A stretch of DNA of 64,000 nucleotides from Gimesia chilikensis (GTDB lineage Bacteria; Planctomycetota; Planctomycetia; Planctomycetales; Planctomycetaceae): positions 2,368,501 through 2,432,500 of the forward strand of contig NZ_CP036266.1 in the NCBI RefSeq assembly GCF_007744075.1. Reading direction: 5' to 3'. Under the pieces are notes generated by a model. It ran no database searches. It saw nothing but the letters and a program-made list of their open reading frames with translations, and was not told the DNA's origin. The position numbers were made by a program, and so were the translations under genes. How positions within the stretch are numbered: position 1 is the stretch's first letter; each line of letters begins with the position of its first letter. This document shows positions 9,001-18,419 of the stretch, piece after piece.

Positions 9001-10059
9001 TGTCATGATCTGCGACAGGATCGATGCCGTCGTTCCCTGGAAAGGACGTTGTCCGGCGAGCAGTTCGTACATGATGACACCCAGCGCGTAGATATCGCTG
9101 GCCGGGCCAATCTTTTCCAGATCGCCCTCCACCTGTTCGGGTGACATGTAAGACGGGCTCCCCATGATCTGGCCATGTTGCGTAATCTGAGTTGCCTCTT
9201 CGTTCTGGCTCATCAATGCCAGTCCGAAATCGGTAATGATGGGCGTACCATCCTCGCGGATCATGACGTTGGCGGGCTTGAGGTCCCGATGCACAATTCC
9301 CTGCTGATGCGCGAGGCCCAGCGCCTGGGACAGCTGTTGAATCAGCTCGACGACTTCGACCTGATTGAATTTCTTCCCCTCCTGGAGCAGCGCTGCCAGA
9401 GATTCTCCTTCGATGAATTCCATCGTGATATAATGCACGTCATCAATTTCGTCGACGTCGTAGACCGAACAGAGATTGGGATGATTCAGATTGGCAGCCG
9501 CCCGTGCTTCGCGGTAAAAGCGGGCAATAAACTGGGTATCGGCGTGTTTGTCGATCTGGGGTAGTTTCAGTGCGACTTTGCGTTCAAGCTGTGTGTCACG
9601 GGCCAGGTAGACGCAGCCCATGCCTCCCTCACCCAGGCGGGAGAGGATCTGGTAGCGTCCGAAGGTTGCGGGGAACTGTTCGAAGTGCAGGCGTGATTCT
9701 TCCACCGTGCGCAGTCCGGAACTGTCTGCCTGGCCGGAATCGGATTCACCGGCGATCCGGGTTTTCGTTGCGTGCGTTCTGGCAAACAGCCGAGACAACT
9801 CGTCCGCGATTTCAGGATGCTCCTGAATCAGCTCCTGCTCACTGATGATTTTACCGGAATCCCGCAGGCGATAATAACGTTCGATCAGAATCAGTTCCTG
9901 CAGCAGGATTTCCCGCGTGGGCTGTGCGAAGTCGGCGATCGTGTCTTCCAGAGATGGAGTCTGTCCGCTCTGCCAGGAAAGTTCATATTCCTCGCAGGAT
10001 TCTTCGATGCGGATCTGGATCTCCGCGGTCAGGTTTTCCAGCTCTGATGGTTGATTCAT
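6052..10059 (-). CDS. Membrane Ser/Thr protein kinase with duplicated LRR-like sensor
   Basis: A 1,335-residue planctomycete-type kinase. Residues 1-110 form a helical N-terminal region; the kinase domain spans about 134-400 with GEGGMG (143-148), Lys165, HRD (257-259) and DFG (277-279). One transmembrane segment (about 417-434) separates it from an extracytoplasmic part. That part carries a PEGA-like segment (440-490) and two leucine-rich-repeat-like modules of about 400 residues, each opening with an AEWxIxxGG-type motif and containing PFRLxxIxFxRS, so the sensor arose by internal duplication. Start ATG 10059 has AAGGA about 10 nt upstream. The ECF sigma factor gene lies 117 nt upstream on the same strand; co-transcription suggests the two signal together. 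Confidence 0.93.
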   Translation of the reverse strand: MNQPSELENLTAEIQIRIEESCEEYELSWQSGQTPSLEDTIADFAQPTREILLQELILIERYYRLRDSGKIISEQELIQEHPEIADELSRLFARTHATKTRIAGESDSGQADSSGLRTVEESRLHFEQFPATFGRYQILSRLGEGGMGCVYLARDTQLERKVALKLPQIDKHADTQFIARFYREARAAANLNHPNLCSVYDVDEIDDVHYITMEFIEGESLAALLQEGKKFNQVEVVELIQQLSQALGLAHQQGIVHRDLKPANVMIREDGTPIITDFGLALMSQNEEATQITQHGQIMGSPSYMSPEQVEGDLEKIGPASDIYALGVIMYELLAGQRPFQGTTASILSQIMTKDPRPVSNIQPDINSRLDQICRKMMARSAEQRYATMQDVTQVLTNWLETDQAVSSRKGLSPGRVLAGMALIAVLLLGITFLKPTASKGNLHVTLNDERAQVLLDGQPLELKSGSWNGPQEAGSHELSLRIGEQRLPWGELTTIKVNDSEQRVLASVNGLHIKNGRFEISPADIQSAEIRLNWLPSQTPDKSAKVTSPAPDQTGSPVPQVADPAEPFARERAVTEWLIKQGGIVRFNMAHDFKFNIKDIKELPDEPFRLKEIAFERSRNKPLTDLSSLSQLMTLEELNLNQAKVSSAALKGLVLKQAFETLRILQTELKVSDLKEIQGLEFVDTLELGGSQIDDHFAFLEQMPNLRALEIVDILPAELKELGESPLLRQSKLRFLRLRPIGQINDEIVQRLQTARPEMTITSNHSGREEQYLGKPVAQHAAVRLLELGCTMEGHEPGRGSQTFSRENLPSKEIAFSLSRVSLTPEMKLTPEIVEDLAALPFYYKFIAKGIRNADLLTGVPGLRRASGVELESSDLTDTAFLKLAEQDPDGYFNIKDTQVTKSLTQQLDQDVPYLSLYSNFGKGWRWLEIVYEELKLSKPNQVKPTETETSPRLDDAQLAFERETAEWVINLGGKVSFKKARGTEYLRSRLEPRPLPKEPFRLLDIDFSRSNQKITFPSLSRLSRLVTLHSLNLMNCDLEPKALEGLRFNENTTEFNIYSTPLKTSNLNLNMGLEHLDTFILGAAQVDDEFRFLELMPRLRELHLYSPVPQELEGLARAPGFAKLNLRFLYIASFGLKFEPELIAKLQKIQPGMTVIDTDGGSMNRYLGIPVAREAAIKLLEQGCKIVTSINKSEISAQMYDKSLLPSETELFRPIRVILPRDFEITPENAEALSRLPDFSGLEAPNLRNADLLANVPVLRLCSGIKLPDSDLSDQGLTALFRNHPDGYVNAPGTKVTPEKGKQIDREFPYAAFHTEFMEGKRWLNEKQKNDKQ

Positions 10060-10176
10060 TTATCCAATCCTTAACTCGTACACTCCGAGTTATCAGCTGG
10101 ATCGCCTTTGGTTGCCTGTTCCCGACATGTTCTTCCCACAAAAATGAGAAACGAAACAAAAAAGTCGGGACTGGAC

Positions 10177-10797
10177 TCAGACCAGCTCTGATTCCACTTC
10201 TTCAGTCCAGATCTGACGTATCAGGACCAGACGCCGTTCCACGCTCCGCTCCATGACACCCACTTTGGCTGCAATCTCTGCATTGGTATAACCTTCCAGC
10301 TTCAGCCGGGCGACATCCCGCAGTGAATCTTTACCGAGTACCGCCAGCATCCGATTGGCTTCCTCGGCGGCTTCAACTGCAAGTTCCGGACTGGGGCTTT
10401 CCTGAGCCAGTTGATCCAGCCAGTTGTCGGACTCCTCGTTTGATGTACCGGAAACGGTGCGTCTGACGTCCCGTTTCTGTGCGCTCTGACGTCGGTACAG
10501 GTTTCGCGTTTTACAGAGAGTGATATTTACTAGTAGCGGCCAGAGGCTGGTGCGGTCATTCAGATTGGGGAACTGACCCGCTTTGAGCCTCACAAAAAAG
10601 CTGTTGAATGCGCTGAGGACGGCGTCCTCCTCATCTTCCACCCGACAGAGATCCTTCTGCAAATGCGATCGCGCCAGTTGGACCAGTTGCTCAAAATAGC
10701 GGTTCCAGAGCTGCTGCTGCAGGCTGTCTGCTTCACCCCGTTTGAGTTGATCCAGCCAGTTAGTGACAGATCCCTGATTCTCCATGCCCGCTGCCAT
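10177..10797 (-). CDS. ECF-type RNA polymerase sigma factor
   Basis: A 206-residue sigma factor of the planctomycete ECF type paired with Ser/Thr kinases. Region 2 is recognisable in LWNRYFEQLVQLARSHLQ and VEDEEDAVLSAFNSFF (about 28-70). Region 4, the -35-binding helix-turn-helix, is at 155-200 (LRDVARLKLEGYTNAEIAAKVGVMERSVERRL). No Shine-Dalgarno is obvious before ATG 10797; ATG 10785 (MENQG) is an alternative start. It precedes the kinase gene and probably forms a two-gene unit with it. No anti-sigma factor gene is adjacent, so the kinase may control its activity, as proposed for related ECF groups. Confidence 0.9.
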   Translation of the reverse strand: MAAGMENQGSVTNWLDQLKRGEADSLQQQLWNRYFEQLVQLARSHLQKDLCRVEDEEDAVLSAFNSFFVRLKAGQFPNLNDRTSLWPLLVNITLCKTRNLYRRQSAQKRDVRRTVSGTSNEESDNWLDQLAQESPSPELAVEAAEEANRMLAVLGKDSLRDVARLKLEGYTNAEIAAKVGVMERSVERRLVLIRQIWTEEVESELV

Positions 10798-11149
10798 CGT
10801 CTATTCTGAGTAAGGTCGTATTGTGTTGGTCAATTTCAATGCCATCGTCCGCAGACAGGCTGCGCTTTTCCCGGAAAATTCAATTCTTTCAGCTGTCATT
10901 CCCTGAATGCCGGGTAAAGCCGTTTTATACCAACTCTTTGACCTGGCGGGATTTGCGACAGCTGGTTTCGAGAATTATCTGATTTCATCAGAAAAAAGAA
11001 ATCTTCAGCGTCGGGATTGCTGTCGGCACTGCGATTGTACAGCAGGAGCAGAGCAGGCACAACATTTTGATCAGTAATTTACTCGTCAGAAGCAGTGCGG
11101 AATTTCACTCAAATCTTGGGTATGACACTTGAAAACGGGAGCTGATACG
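10798..11149. other. Divergent intergenic region, sigma factor / SHD1 gene
   Basis: These 350 bases separate the minus-strand sigma factor gene from the plus-strand SHD1 gene. No gene, strong promoter consensus or repeat was found. Confidence 0.5.
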
Positions 11150-14100
11150 ATGCAGACGGGACGAAGCGCACATTCGATCAAGAGACAGACAGGTTGTCGG
11201 GGTCTTCGCTGCTTACTTTTGCTGGTGGTCATCAGCCTGGTTCCCTCACTGGCGTGGGCTGAACATCGTCTCTGGACCAGTGCCGATGGAAAAAATCAGG
11301 TGCGGGGAGAACTCAAGGGAACCAATGGAAAGCTGGTCATCCTCGAAAAAGAGTCTGATGGCAAACTGCATCTGCTGCCACTCACAGAGCTCAGTCAGGC
11401 TGATCAGGATTTCGTAAGACAAAAATATCCCGATATCTTTGCCAAAGAGAATAATGGCTTACCGCAGGCGACACCTGAGGGGAAAGCAGCTCCTATGGCT
11501 CCCGCGATGAATGGAGAGAAACCGGTCCCGACGGGCACTGCACCAGTGGACGGTCGATTCAACTGGGCTCAAGTCCTGGAAGCGTTGCCTCAGTTTAAGC
11601 TCAAGCAGCTGGAGGGGGCAGCCATCCTCAGTGATAACGCAGGCCTTTATACACACGAAGAGCAACGTACGCTTCGCACCTCAGCCGATCACATTGGTGC
11701 CTTAATGAGTTACCTGGTTGATCGAGAAGGATATGAACTGCTGGCGAAAAAAATGGAAGAGAAAGGTTTTGAGGGGGCGTTCAATACCACAAATGGTAGA
11801 GAGCACCAGCGGATCGAGGATTGTTTTCACCTGTTCGAAGACGGCTATAAACTCTTTTATTCGAAAGATGATAAAAATCAGTACTACGATCTGCGTAGTT
11901 CACGCGTCAATGATTTTGACAAAGGCGTCCAGGTTGCCAGTGTAATTCGCAAGTATGCTCAGGATTTTCAGATAATCAAATATGCGGGAGAAGCTATTCC
12001 CCTGGCGGTCTTTTCACCCGCGACTCTGGATAACTATCTGGAAGATCGGGGAGAATTCCCGTTGCGAGTCAGAGGGAGTTTGAAGCATCTCAAGTTGCGA
12101 TCGATTTTGAGGGAAGTCTACCTGAACTCCCCTGAAATGCCCTCCGGAATTAAAAAGACTCCTGCAGAAGCACGGGAATTTGCCCGCCAGATCGAAGGCA
12201 AGAAGCTGGCATTCCGCAAAGATGTCCTGTTGTCGAATCTCCGCTTCGAGCAGCATCGTCGATTTCTTGGCATGCTCAGAGAAGACTACCTGGTGAATGT
12301 GCAGATTATCCGCCTCTCACTCGTAGACGCTGCAGATCCAACCCAGGTAATTCAATCATGGGATGTCAAACCAGCGATCGAAAAGCCGACTGCACCACCG
12401 GCTGAAGAAAATCAGGATCTCGCGCAGAAAATGCAACAGCTGGCCAAACAGCATGGCCTGGTAATGTGGAAAGGTTATCCTGCTGTTCGAGCTGATCTGA
12501 CTTTTTCAGATGAAGTTTATCTGGGTAGCGATCACCGGCGGTTTACCGGGTTTTTAGACCGGGTAGCTCTGGGCTTGAATCCAAAGCATGTGAGTCCGGT
12601 TCTCCTGGCGACTCATTTTCCGGAAACCATTGGAACACTCGTCAGTATTCAAAAAAATCGGGCTGGCGGAATACATTCTGCAGACTGGCTGGGAACCAAT
12701 GAATTCGACAGACGGGATATTCTTAAGCGTTTCGAGCAGAACTATACGGATAAGCTGAGCAAGTACGCGGTCGAGCTGCCGATCCGTTTTGTCGAGATTC
12801 GTAAAGTCCTGTTAGGGTTTAATCGCCGGTACGATTTCGAGCGGGAAGGGGTCTTGATAGATCTCCGCAGCGGCAATGAGAATTTTCCGGGGCTGACATC
12901 CGGCTCTTTTGACCAGCGGGATGATAAGATCAAGGAGTATTATAGACCCTGCTATGAACAGCAATTCCTGCCTCTGACTCCCGAGCAGGCACGTCCCATG
13001 TTCAGCCAGGCAGGGCCGGGAGGTTGTGAGGCCTATCTCACTCGCGTTGTGACCTGGGATCGTATGCAACTGAAAAATGATGATGAAAATAAGCTTCCGC
13101 CCGTATCAATTACCACCGAATCCCTTGAACTTTACCAGGACCCCTTTCTGAAAAATCAGCTGGCGACTCTGGAATTTAAGCAGCTGCCTCCTTCAATTTT
13201 GAGTGAAGCGAAAGGACAGCTTCTCCCCGGTCCCGATCAGCCGGGCAACCTGGATCAATATTCGCTCTTTCTACTCAAGCACGAATTAGACGGCAAAAAT
13301 GTCGATCAGGCAGAGCTGGAAAAACTGTTTGAAGATTACCGTTACAATTTTAAATCTCAGGCTCACTCCTTTGGCAGTGATCTGTATCAGCTCAAACAGG
13401 CGGAAGAGGCTTATTCAGCTCACGGCACGGCCGACTTGAATGCGGCTCCGCGAGATCCCGCAGAAAAAGCAAAAGACATCAAGGAATGGCAGGACGCGAA
13501 AAAGAAAGTGGAACAGCATTTTGTGAATCCCAGTTCGCCCTTCTTTCCTTTGAGTACTTCTCAGCGGAACCTCGATCAGAAACAGCTTCCCGAGTTGAGC
13601 AAAAAATGGCACGACTGGATGCGTCAGTGTCTCAAATCCACCGGGCGACGCTTGATCGTTCATGCCGGCATTAAAGTCGATCCTCAATTGCGCGATGTGC
13701 AACTCACGGTCTCCCACGGCGGCATACAGAACCCTTATACCTGGGGGCCGACCAGGCCGCTCATCGAACAGGGCATTCCCGCCGATCGGCTTGTAATCCT
13801 GCCTTCCCAGGACCATCTGAACCTGGTCAACCTGACTCCCTGTCTGCAACTTGAACAACCTCTGGAAACAACCTTCAAACAGATTCCCGACGACATTCGC
13901 GACCATATCCTCGAACGTCTTAATCAGACAGCTCGACTCGAAATGGTTGTCTCCATCGGCGAACCCAGATTGCTCCCAGATTCCTCAGGCAAAGGCCAGG
14001 ACGGGCTCCTGCTCCCAGCTCAGCTGCATGGGATCCAACTCTTCAACGATCAGAAACTGATTTTTGAATACCGCCTGCCTGAAACCGGTAAGCAGAACAA

Positions 14101-15271
14101 CACAGATCAAACCGCCTCCGTTTCCAAGACTCCTGCTTCAATGCCGGCTGAGAAGAACGCGGTCCCCGCCGACTCCGGTCAAATTGAAACCTTCACCCCC
14201 GCAACCAGCCTGCGCTTGATCGCCCGCTACCTGCCCGAATTCGCATCAGCGAATGGCGGCTCGCTGATGTTCAACCGCTGGCGACACGAATCCGATTTCC
14301 GTGCCGTCGGCGAACGCTCGAAGTTCGGTCTCAATCCACAGCGTGGCGTTTATTTTCGTCCGCAGGCACCGCGACCCGAAGTCGAGCAGCTCCAGGCCGA
14401 ATCCGCTGCGTTCGCCAAATGGCTCAGTCGCCCTGAATCCTTACCCGGGAACCGCTATACGCTGCAATTCCCCGCCCGCTTTCTCCCTCTCACCGAAGAC
14501 GTCAAAGGCCACCGTCGCGCGATGCCCAACGCGAGAGGTTTCACAGCCCTCTCCAACTATGGCAAAGTCCTCTCTTCCATCCGAAGCGAAATCAGCAGCC
14601 GCAAGCGAAGTATCGATACGGAAAACTTCATGAACGGCAACGGTTCCGGTCGTTCCAAATCCGGTGGCGGTGGTGGTGGCATCGGCGGCGGTCTCTATAT
14701 CGGTTCCCCCAATAACGGCACCACAAACACCAAAGAAAAACCGGAAGCGAAAAACAGTAAGCCCTCTGCAAAAGTACTCAAGTATCGTCAGGAAATTGAA
14801 GAACTGACGCGTCTCTTAAACTACGTTGAAAGTGCGCAACAGAACTTTTATCTGCACCATATCAGCAACGATTATGGCTTCACCAACCTGCAGGGCAATC
14901 TCCAGGCGTATGGCAACAACGATCTCGATGTCATCCGTTTACAGAAGATCTACGAACCCATCTTCCCCGTATTGAATCTGAGTCACCAGATCGTCCTTCC
15001 TCAGTCTCTCAACCTCGAACCCGGTCGACGCGACTGGCCCATCGAACTCGAATTCCATATCACAGGCGCCTCCTCCCAGGAGACACCGGTCCAACGCCTC
15101 GATCCTGAGATCACAGGCAAATACAGCGAACAGCTCAAACTAGAGGATCACGGCAAATACGTCGTCTTCAATGTCGAAGTCAAAGGGGCCTGGCTCATCG
15201 ACCAGAAAACAGGCCAGCGATCTCACGCACTGAACCTCGTTCCCCTTACCGAAAAACAAACAGCAAAATAA
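11150..15271 (+). CDS. Very large exported protein with N-terminal SHD1 domain
   Basis: A 1,373-residue protein. The start at ATG 11150 is preferred over an in-frame TTG at 11129 because GGGAG lies about 7 nt upstream. A signal peptide (hydrophobic LLLLVVISLVPSLAWA) precedes an SHD1-like domain (about 35-90; RLWTSADGKNQVRGEL...FVRQKYP), found in many exported planctomycete proteins. The remaining about 1,270 residues have no recognised domain; a Gly-rich linker (GGGGGGIGGG) near residue 1180 precedes a C-terminal domain. Base composition changes along the gene: the first half is A/T-richer, the last third C-rich. It is monocistronic, with a strong terminator at 15301-15345. Function unknown. 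Confidence 0.88.
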   Translation: MQTGRSAHSIKRQTGCRGLRCLLLLVVISLVPSLAWAEHRLWTSADGKNQVRGELKGTNGKLVILEKESDGKLHLLPLTELSQADQDFVRQKYPDIFAKENNGLPQATPEGKAAPMAPAMNGEKPVPTGTAPVDGRFNWAQVLEALPQFKLKQLEGAAILSDNAGLYTHEEQRTLRTSADHIGALMSYLVDREGYELLAKKMEEKGFEGAFNTTNGREHQRIEDCFHLFEDGYKLFYSKDDKNQYYDLRSSRVNDFDKGVQVASVIRKYAQDFQIIKYAGEAIPLAVFSPATLDNYLEDRGEFPLRVRGSLKHLKLRSILREVYLNSPEMPSGIKKTPAEAREFARQIEGKKLAFRKDVLLSNLRFEQHRRFLGMLREDYLVNVQIIRLSLVDAADPTQVIQSWDVKPAIEKPTAPPAEENQDLAQKMQQLAKQHGLVMWKGYPAVRADLTFSDEVYLGSDHRRFTGFLDRVALGLNPKHVSPVLLATHFPETIGTLVSIQKNRAGGIHSADWLGTNEFDRRDILKRFEQNYTDKLSKYAVELPIRFVEIRKVLLGFNRRYDFEREGVLIDLRSGNENFPGLTSGSFDQRDDKIKEYYRPCYEQQFLPLTPEQARPMFSQAGPGGCEAYLTRVVTWDRMQLKNDDENKLPPVSITTESLELYQDPFLKNQLATLEFKQLPPSILSEAKGQLLPGPDQPGNLDQYSLFLLKHELDGKNVDQAELEKLFEDYRYNFKSQAHSFGSDLYQLKQAEEAYSAHGTADLNAAPRDPAEKAKDIKEWQDAKKKVEQHFVNPSSPFFPLSTSQRNLDQKQLPELSKKWHDWMRQCLKSTGRRLIVHAGIKVDPQLRDVQLTVSHGGIQNPYTWGPTRPLIEQGIPADRLVILPSQDHLNLVNLTPCLQLEQPLETTFKQIPDDIRDHILERLNQTARLEMVVSIGEPRLLPDSSGKGQDGLLLPAQLHGIQLFNDQKLIFEYRLPETGKQNNTDQTASVSKTPASMPAEKNAVPADSGQIETFTPATSLRLIARYLPEFASANGGSLMFNRWRHESDFRAVGERSKFGLNPQRGVYFRPQAPRPEVEQLQAESAAFAKWLSRPESLPGNRYTLQFPARFLPLTEDVKGHRRAMPNARGFTALSNYGKVLSSIRSEISSRKRSIDTENFMNGNGSGRSKSGGGGGGIGGGLYIGSPNNGTTNTKEKPEAKNSKPSAKVLKYRQEIEELTRLLNYVESAQQNFYLHHISNDYGFTNLQGNLQAYGNNDLDVIRLQKIYEPIFPVLNLSHQIVLPQSLNLEPGRRDWPIELEFHITGASSQETPVQRLDPEITGKYSEQLKLEDHGKYVVFNVEVKGAWLIDQKTGQRSHALNLVPLTEKQTAK

Positions 15272-15300
15272 ACTCCGAAGCTGAAACTGCCTCAGCTTCC

Positions 15301-15345
15301 AATCGAGACGGGACCGTGAAGGGTGCCCCCGTCTCGATTTTTTTT
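15301..15345 (+). terminator. Rho-independent terminator after SHD1 gene
   Basis: A perfect 12-bp stem (AATCGAGACGGG at 15301-15312, CCCGTCTCGATT at 15328-15339) is followed by eight T residues. It separates the plus-strand SHD1 gene from the convergent PVC haem-protein gene. Confidence 0.92.
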
Positions 15346-15353
15346 CTCCTCGC

Positions 15354-18041
15354 TCAATCTGCTGTCTTTTCCCGCGAATGACTCTCCAGAAAAGCGATCA
15401 GGTCCCGCAACTCGCGATCCGTCAACGCATGCACGAGACCCTGAGGCATGAAGGAAACCGGCGACTCGACAATCGCTTCCACATCATCCCGATCAAACGT
15501 CTTGTTCTGACCGTGAGCATCACGAATCGTCTCCTTCACGTATGACCGCAGCCGGATCCCCGTAAACGTCCTCCCGTCCGTCAGAATGATTGTTCGCGGC
15601 TGATATTCCGGAGCCATCTCCCGGCTCGGTTCGAGAATCGAACGCAACAGCCACGCCCGATCCTGCCGATCACCCAGGCTGCTCAAGTCAGGCCCCACCA
15701 CGTTCCCGCGACCACTGTGTCGATGACAGTGCGCACAGTTCGTCAGCCGGGAATGATGAAACAGCCGCCGTCCGCTCTCCACATCTGCTGCCCCTTGAAC
15801 CCCTTCAACCGCTTTCAGCCACGCGCCGGTATCAGTCAAAGCAGGGCGGTCCGTTTTCAGTGCGCCCGGATTCACGGCCGCCTCGAACGCATCCTTTGAA
15901 TCGGGATACGCTTTCGCCAGCGTCTTGATTTGTTTCTTCTGCGCATCGGTCAGTTGGATCGAACGCAGACACCGCAGCGACTCTTCACGAACCACCTGGT
16001 CGGAAGAATCCGCCAGCTTCAGCATCAACCCGACCTGCTGTTCCGCCAGCGGCGCCAGGCCCGCAATCGCTTCGGCTCGCAGTACCGCATCCTGTTTTGG
16101 ATCCGCGGCCAGCTCCGCCAGAATCTTCTGTGACACAATCGGATTCCCCGACAGCGTCCGCACCGCTTCCAGCGACAACTCCGCATCATTCACCGCCAGC
16201 AGTTCTTCCAGCATCGCCAGCGTCAGCCCCTTGGGAAACTGTGTCACCACCTGCTGTCCCGCTTTCGGAGCAGACCGCGACTGCGTCGGCAGCATCCGCA
16301 AGGCGTACGCCCGAATCTGCGGGGCACTCTGTTTGTCCTTCACGCGGGCCAGCAGCATCTCCGGATTCCGCACGCCGTCCAATGCCTTGCCGTTCAACGT
16401 GTTCCACGCCTCAATCGCTGCTTCAAACCGCTGATAATCCAGATCACTCTGCGCCAGCACCTGTTCCACATCAGGCAGATACGCTTTCAAACCCATATCC
16501 GAAATCCAGCGGATCGTCTCGAACTGCACGTCCGCGTTCTTGTCCTTCAGGAAGACCGGAATCCACGTTTCCGGCTCCACCTGGGCCAGCTGCAGCGCCA
16601 GTACCGCCTGCACCCGTTCCGCCGGCGACCACTTCATGACCTCCGCGGGCGTCCACTTAGACGCTTTATGAGACAACGCCACCAATGCCGCCCGGGCGAC
16701 AAAAGGATCCTCGTTCTGCGCCAGCTTCAACAGTTCTTTCACAGACTGTGTCGCATGTCCGCTCCGCAGATCCGCTGCCAGCTTCGCCTCTTGCGTCGGC
16801 GGTTCCAGTTCCAGCGGCCCCACCCAGTCGGCTTTCGTCAGATCAATCTCAAGCTTCCACACCCGTCCGTAACCATGCGCCTGATACCGTCCATCAACCC
16901 AGTCACACAGATACCAGGTCATCACTTTCTGATTTTCTTTAGGAGAAGCCCCGTCCCGTGGGGCGGCCCCGACCTTCGGGGCGGCAGCGATACAACTCGG
17001 ACGAAAATATCGGCCCCCTTTCACAATCGTGATCGGCTTCGAGGTGAAACTCGCTCCCTGTTGCGTGAGCGGAAAAAAGTCAACGCTGTGATCGCCCCAC
17101 GAAGGGACCAGCAGACCTCGGCCCAGCGGTGCGATCCCACACGGTGCTTCACCCGAAGGATGAATCATCGGCAGCGTGCCCCGCAACTCACCATTCCAGG
17201 CCACAAACGGATGATGGGCTTCCGAACCGTAACCCCTGTCGTAACCATAATCGCCCCCTTCGACAATATGCAGCACGCGACACGGCGGCCGTTCTCCGGG
17301 ATCGTTCTCCGCAGCGAAGATCTCGCCATCCGCCCGCACACAGATGCCAAACGGATTCCAGAATCCCTCCGCAATCCGCTTCAGCTGTTTGCCGTCTGCA
17401 GTACAACGGAAGATGCCCCCTTTGCCCGCGCCGGTAATCTTCGTCCCGTCGGTCCCCGTCAGCGTCCAGTCCTTGGCGAAGTTTTCACCGATCGCAAAAA
17501 TCAGCTTCCCCCGGTTATCCCACGCCAACCCTTCCAGACCGTTGTGCGGATAGTCTGCTTCACTCTCGAGCACCGCGATGTTCTCTTCGACGTCCGCCTT
17601 CCCGTCGCCGTCAGTATCCTTGATCCGCAGAATCCGATCCCGCTCCGCCAGGTACACCCAGCCATCCGGCCCCAGTTCCAGGTCCATCGTCGCATCGGTT
17701 GCGTTGTAGAACACCTGTCGCTTCTGTGCCCGTCCCGCTTTGTCCAGATCGGAAAAGATGAGAATCTCATCGTGCTCCGGACCTTCATAATCGTCGGGCC
17801 GAAAATGCGTGTGCGTCGCCACCACCCAGACCCGCCCTTGTTCGTCCACATCCACGCCGGTCGGAGTCGACAACTGAGGCTGCTCAGCCACCAGCGACAA
17901 CGTCACTCCCGGCTGCACCGCTTTCACCTGGGGAGGACGGTCGTCTGCCGGACCTTTGTCCGCGGGACTCTTGTCCGCAGCTTGAGATGACGAGACCAGC
18001 ATAGACGTAACTAACAACACAAACAGCGACAGCGATTTCAT
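15354..18041 (-). CDS. PVC-type membrane-bound dehydrogenase-like haem protein
   Basis: An 895-residue exported protein. Start ATG 18041 is chosen because it opens a clear signal peptide (MKSLSLFVLLVTSMLVSSSQA) with AGAGAG upstream; the open frame extends further but through non-coding repeat sequence. After a short linker comes a beta-propeller dehydrogenase-like domain (PTGVDVDEQGRVWVV, LGPDGWVYLAERDRI, DTDGDGKADVEE), then HEAT-like repeats, then a C-terminal cytochrome c domain with CAHCH near residue 767 and the PVC-specific tail (LEPSREMAPEY...RTFTGIRL). Such proteins are periplasmic and presumed to oxidise sugars or alcohols; the substrate is unknown. An in-frame double-hairpin insertion (16948-16985) adds an Ala/Pro/Lys-rich loop. 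Confidence 0.9.
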   Translation of the reverse strand: MKSLSLFVLLVTSMLVSSSQAADKSPADKGPADDRPPQVKAVQPGVTLSLVAEQPQLSTPTGVDVDEQGRVWVVATHTHFRPDDYEGPEHDEILIFSDLDKAGRAQKRQVFYNATDATMDLELGPDGWVYLAERDRILRIKDTDGDGKADVEENIAVLESEADYPHNGLEGLAWDNRGKLIFAIGENFAKDWTLTGTDGTKITGAGKGGIFRCTADGKQLKRIAEGFWNPFGICVRADGEIFAAENDPGERPPCRVLHIVEGGDYGYDRGYGSEAHHPFVAWNGELRGTLPMIHPSGEAPCGIAPLGRGLLVPSWGDHSVDFFPLTQQGASFTSKPITIVKGGRYFRPSCIAAAPKVGAAPRDGASPKENQKVMTWYLCDWVDGRYQAHGYGRVWKLEIDLTKADWVGPLELEPPTQEAKLAADLRSGHATQSVKELLKLAQNEDPFVARAALVALSHKASKWTPAEVMKWSPAERVQAVLALQLAQVEPETWIPVFLKDKNADVQFETIRWISDMGLKAYLPDVEQVLAQSDLDYQRFEAAIEAWNTLNGKALDGVRNPEMLLARVKDKQSAPQIRAYALRMLPTQSRSAPKAGQQVVTQFPKGLTLAMLEELLAVNDAELSLEAVRTLSGNPIVSQKILAELAADPKQDAVLRAEAIAGLAPLAEQQVGLMLKLADSSDQVVREESLRCLRSIQLTDAQKKQIKTLAKAYPDSKDAFEAAVNPGALKTDRPALTDTGAWLKAVEGVQGAADVESGRRLFHHSRLTNCAHCHRHSGRGNVVGPDLSSLGDRQDRAWLLRSILEPSREMAPEYQPRTIILTDGRTFTGIRLRSYVKETIRDAHGQNKTFDRDDVEAIVESPVSFMPQGLVHALTDRELRDLIAFLESHSREKTAD
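16948..16985. repeat. In-frame double-hairpin insertion inside the haem-protein gene
   Basis: Two consecutive hairpins (GCCCC-GTCCCGT-GGGGC and GCCCCGA-CCTT-CGGGGC) lie inside the coding region between conserved segments. Their translation is a low-complexity loop (AAPKVGAAPRDGASPK). This looks like insertion of a small palindromic repeat that preserved the frame. Confidence 0.6.
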
Positions 18042-18419
18042 GATGATCTCTCTTTTGAGGGCAGGGGGTGGGCAGTATCTGCAGGCAGCCATCAACGGCT
18101 CCTTATAAGCTAACGCACCGCTCCACCCGAGGCAACCGATTCTCACCGCCCGGCGGATGATCATCGTCGCACCACTGACGAAACCCGCACTGCGCACCGG
18201 GCACATCTGCACTTGCTGCTGAAATTGAACTTGATCGGCCCCCACCGAAGCGTATGGTAGTTCCCTTCTGGCTCGCGCGCGAGGCACGTCCCCGAGCACC
18301 GAAACACGCCCCACCTCTGACCGAAGTTCACCTGCACCTCCGCCGATTTTCACCCCCTGTCTACCGAAACACACCGCACCACTTCGCAATGTCAACCTCG
18401 CCCAGTTCAGGGCACACCA

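Noticed and set aside
16668-17990. 440-codon plus-strand frame opposite the PVC haem-protein gene
   Set aside because: Arg/Pro-rich antisense translation of a well-supported gene; typical high-GC shadow frame.
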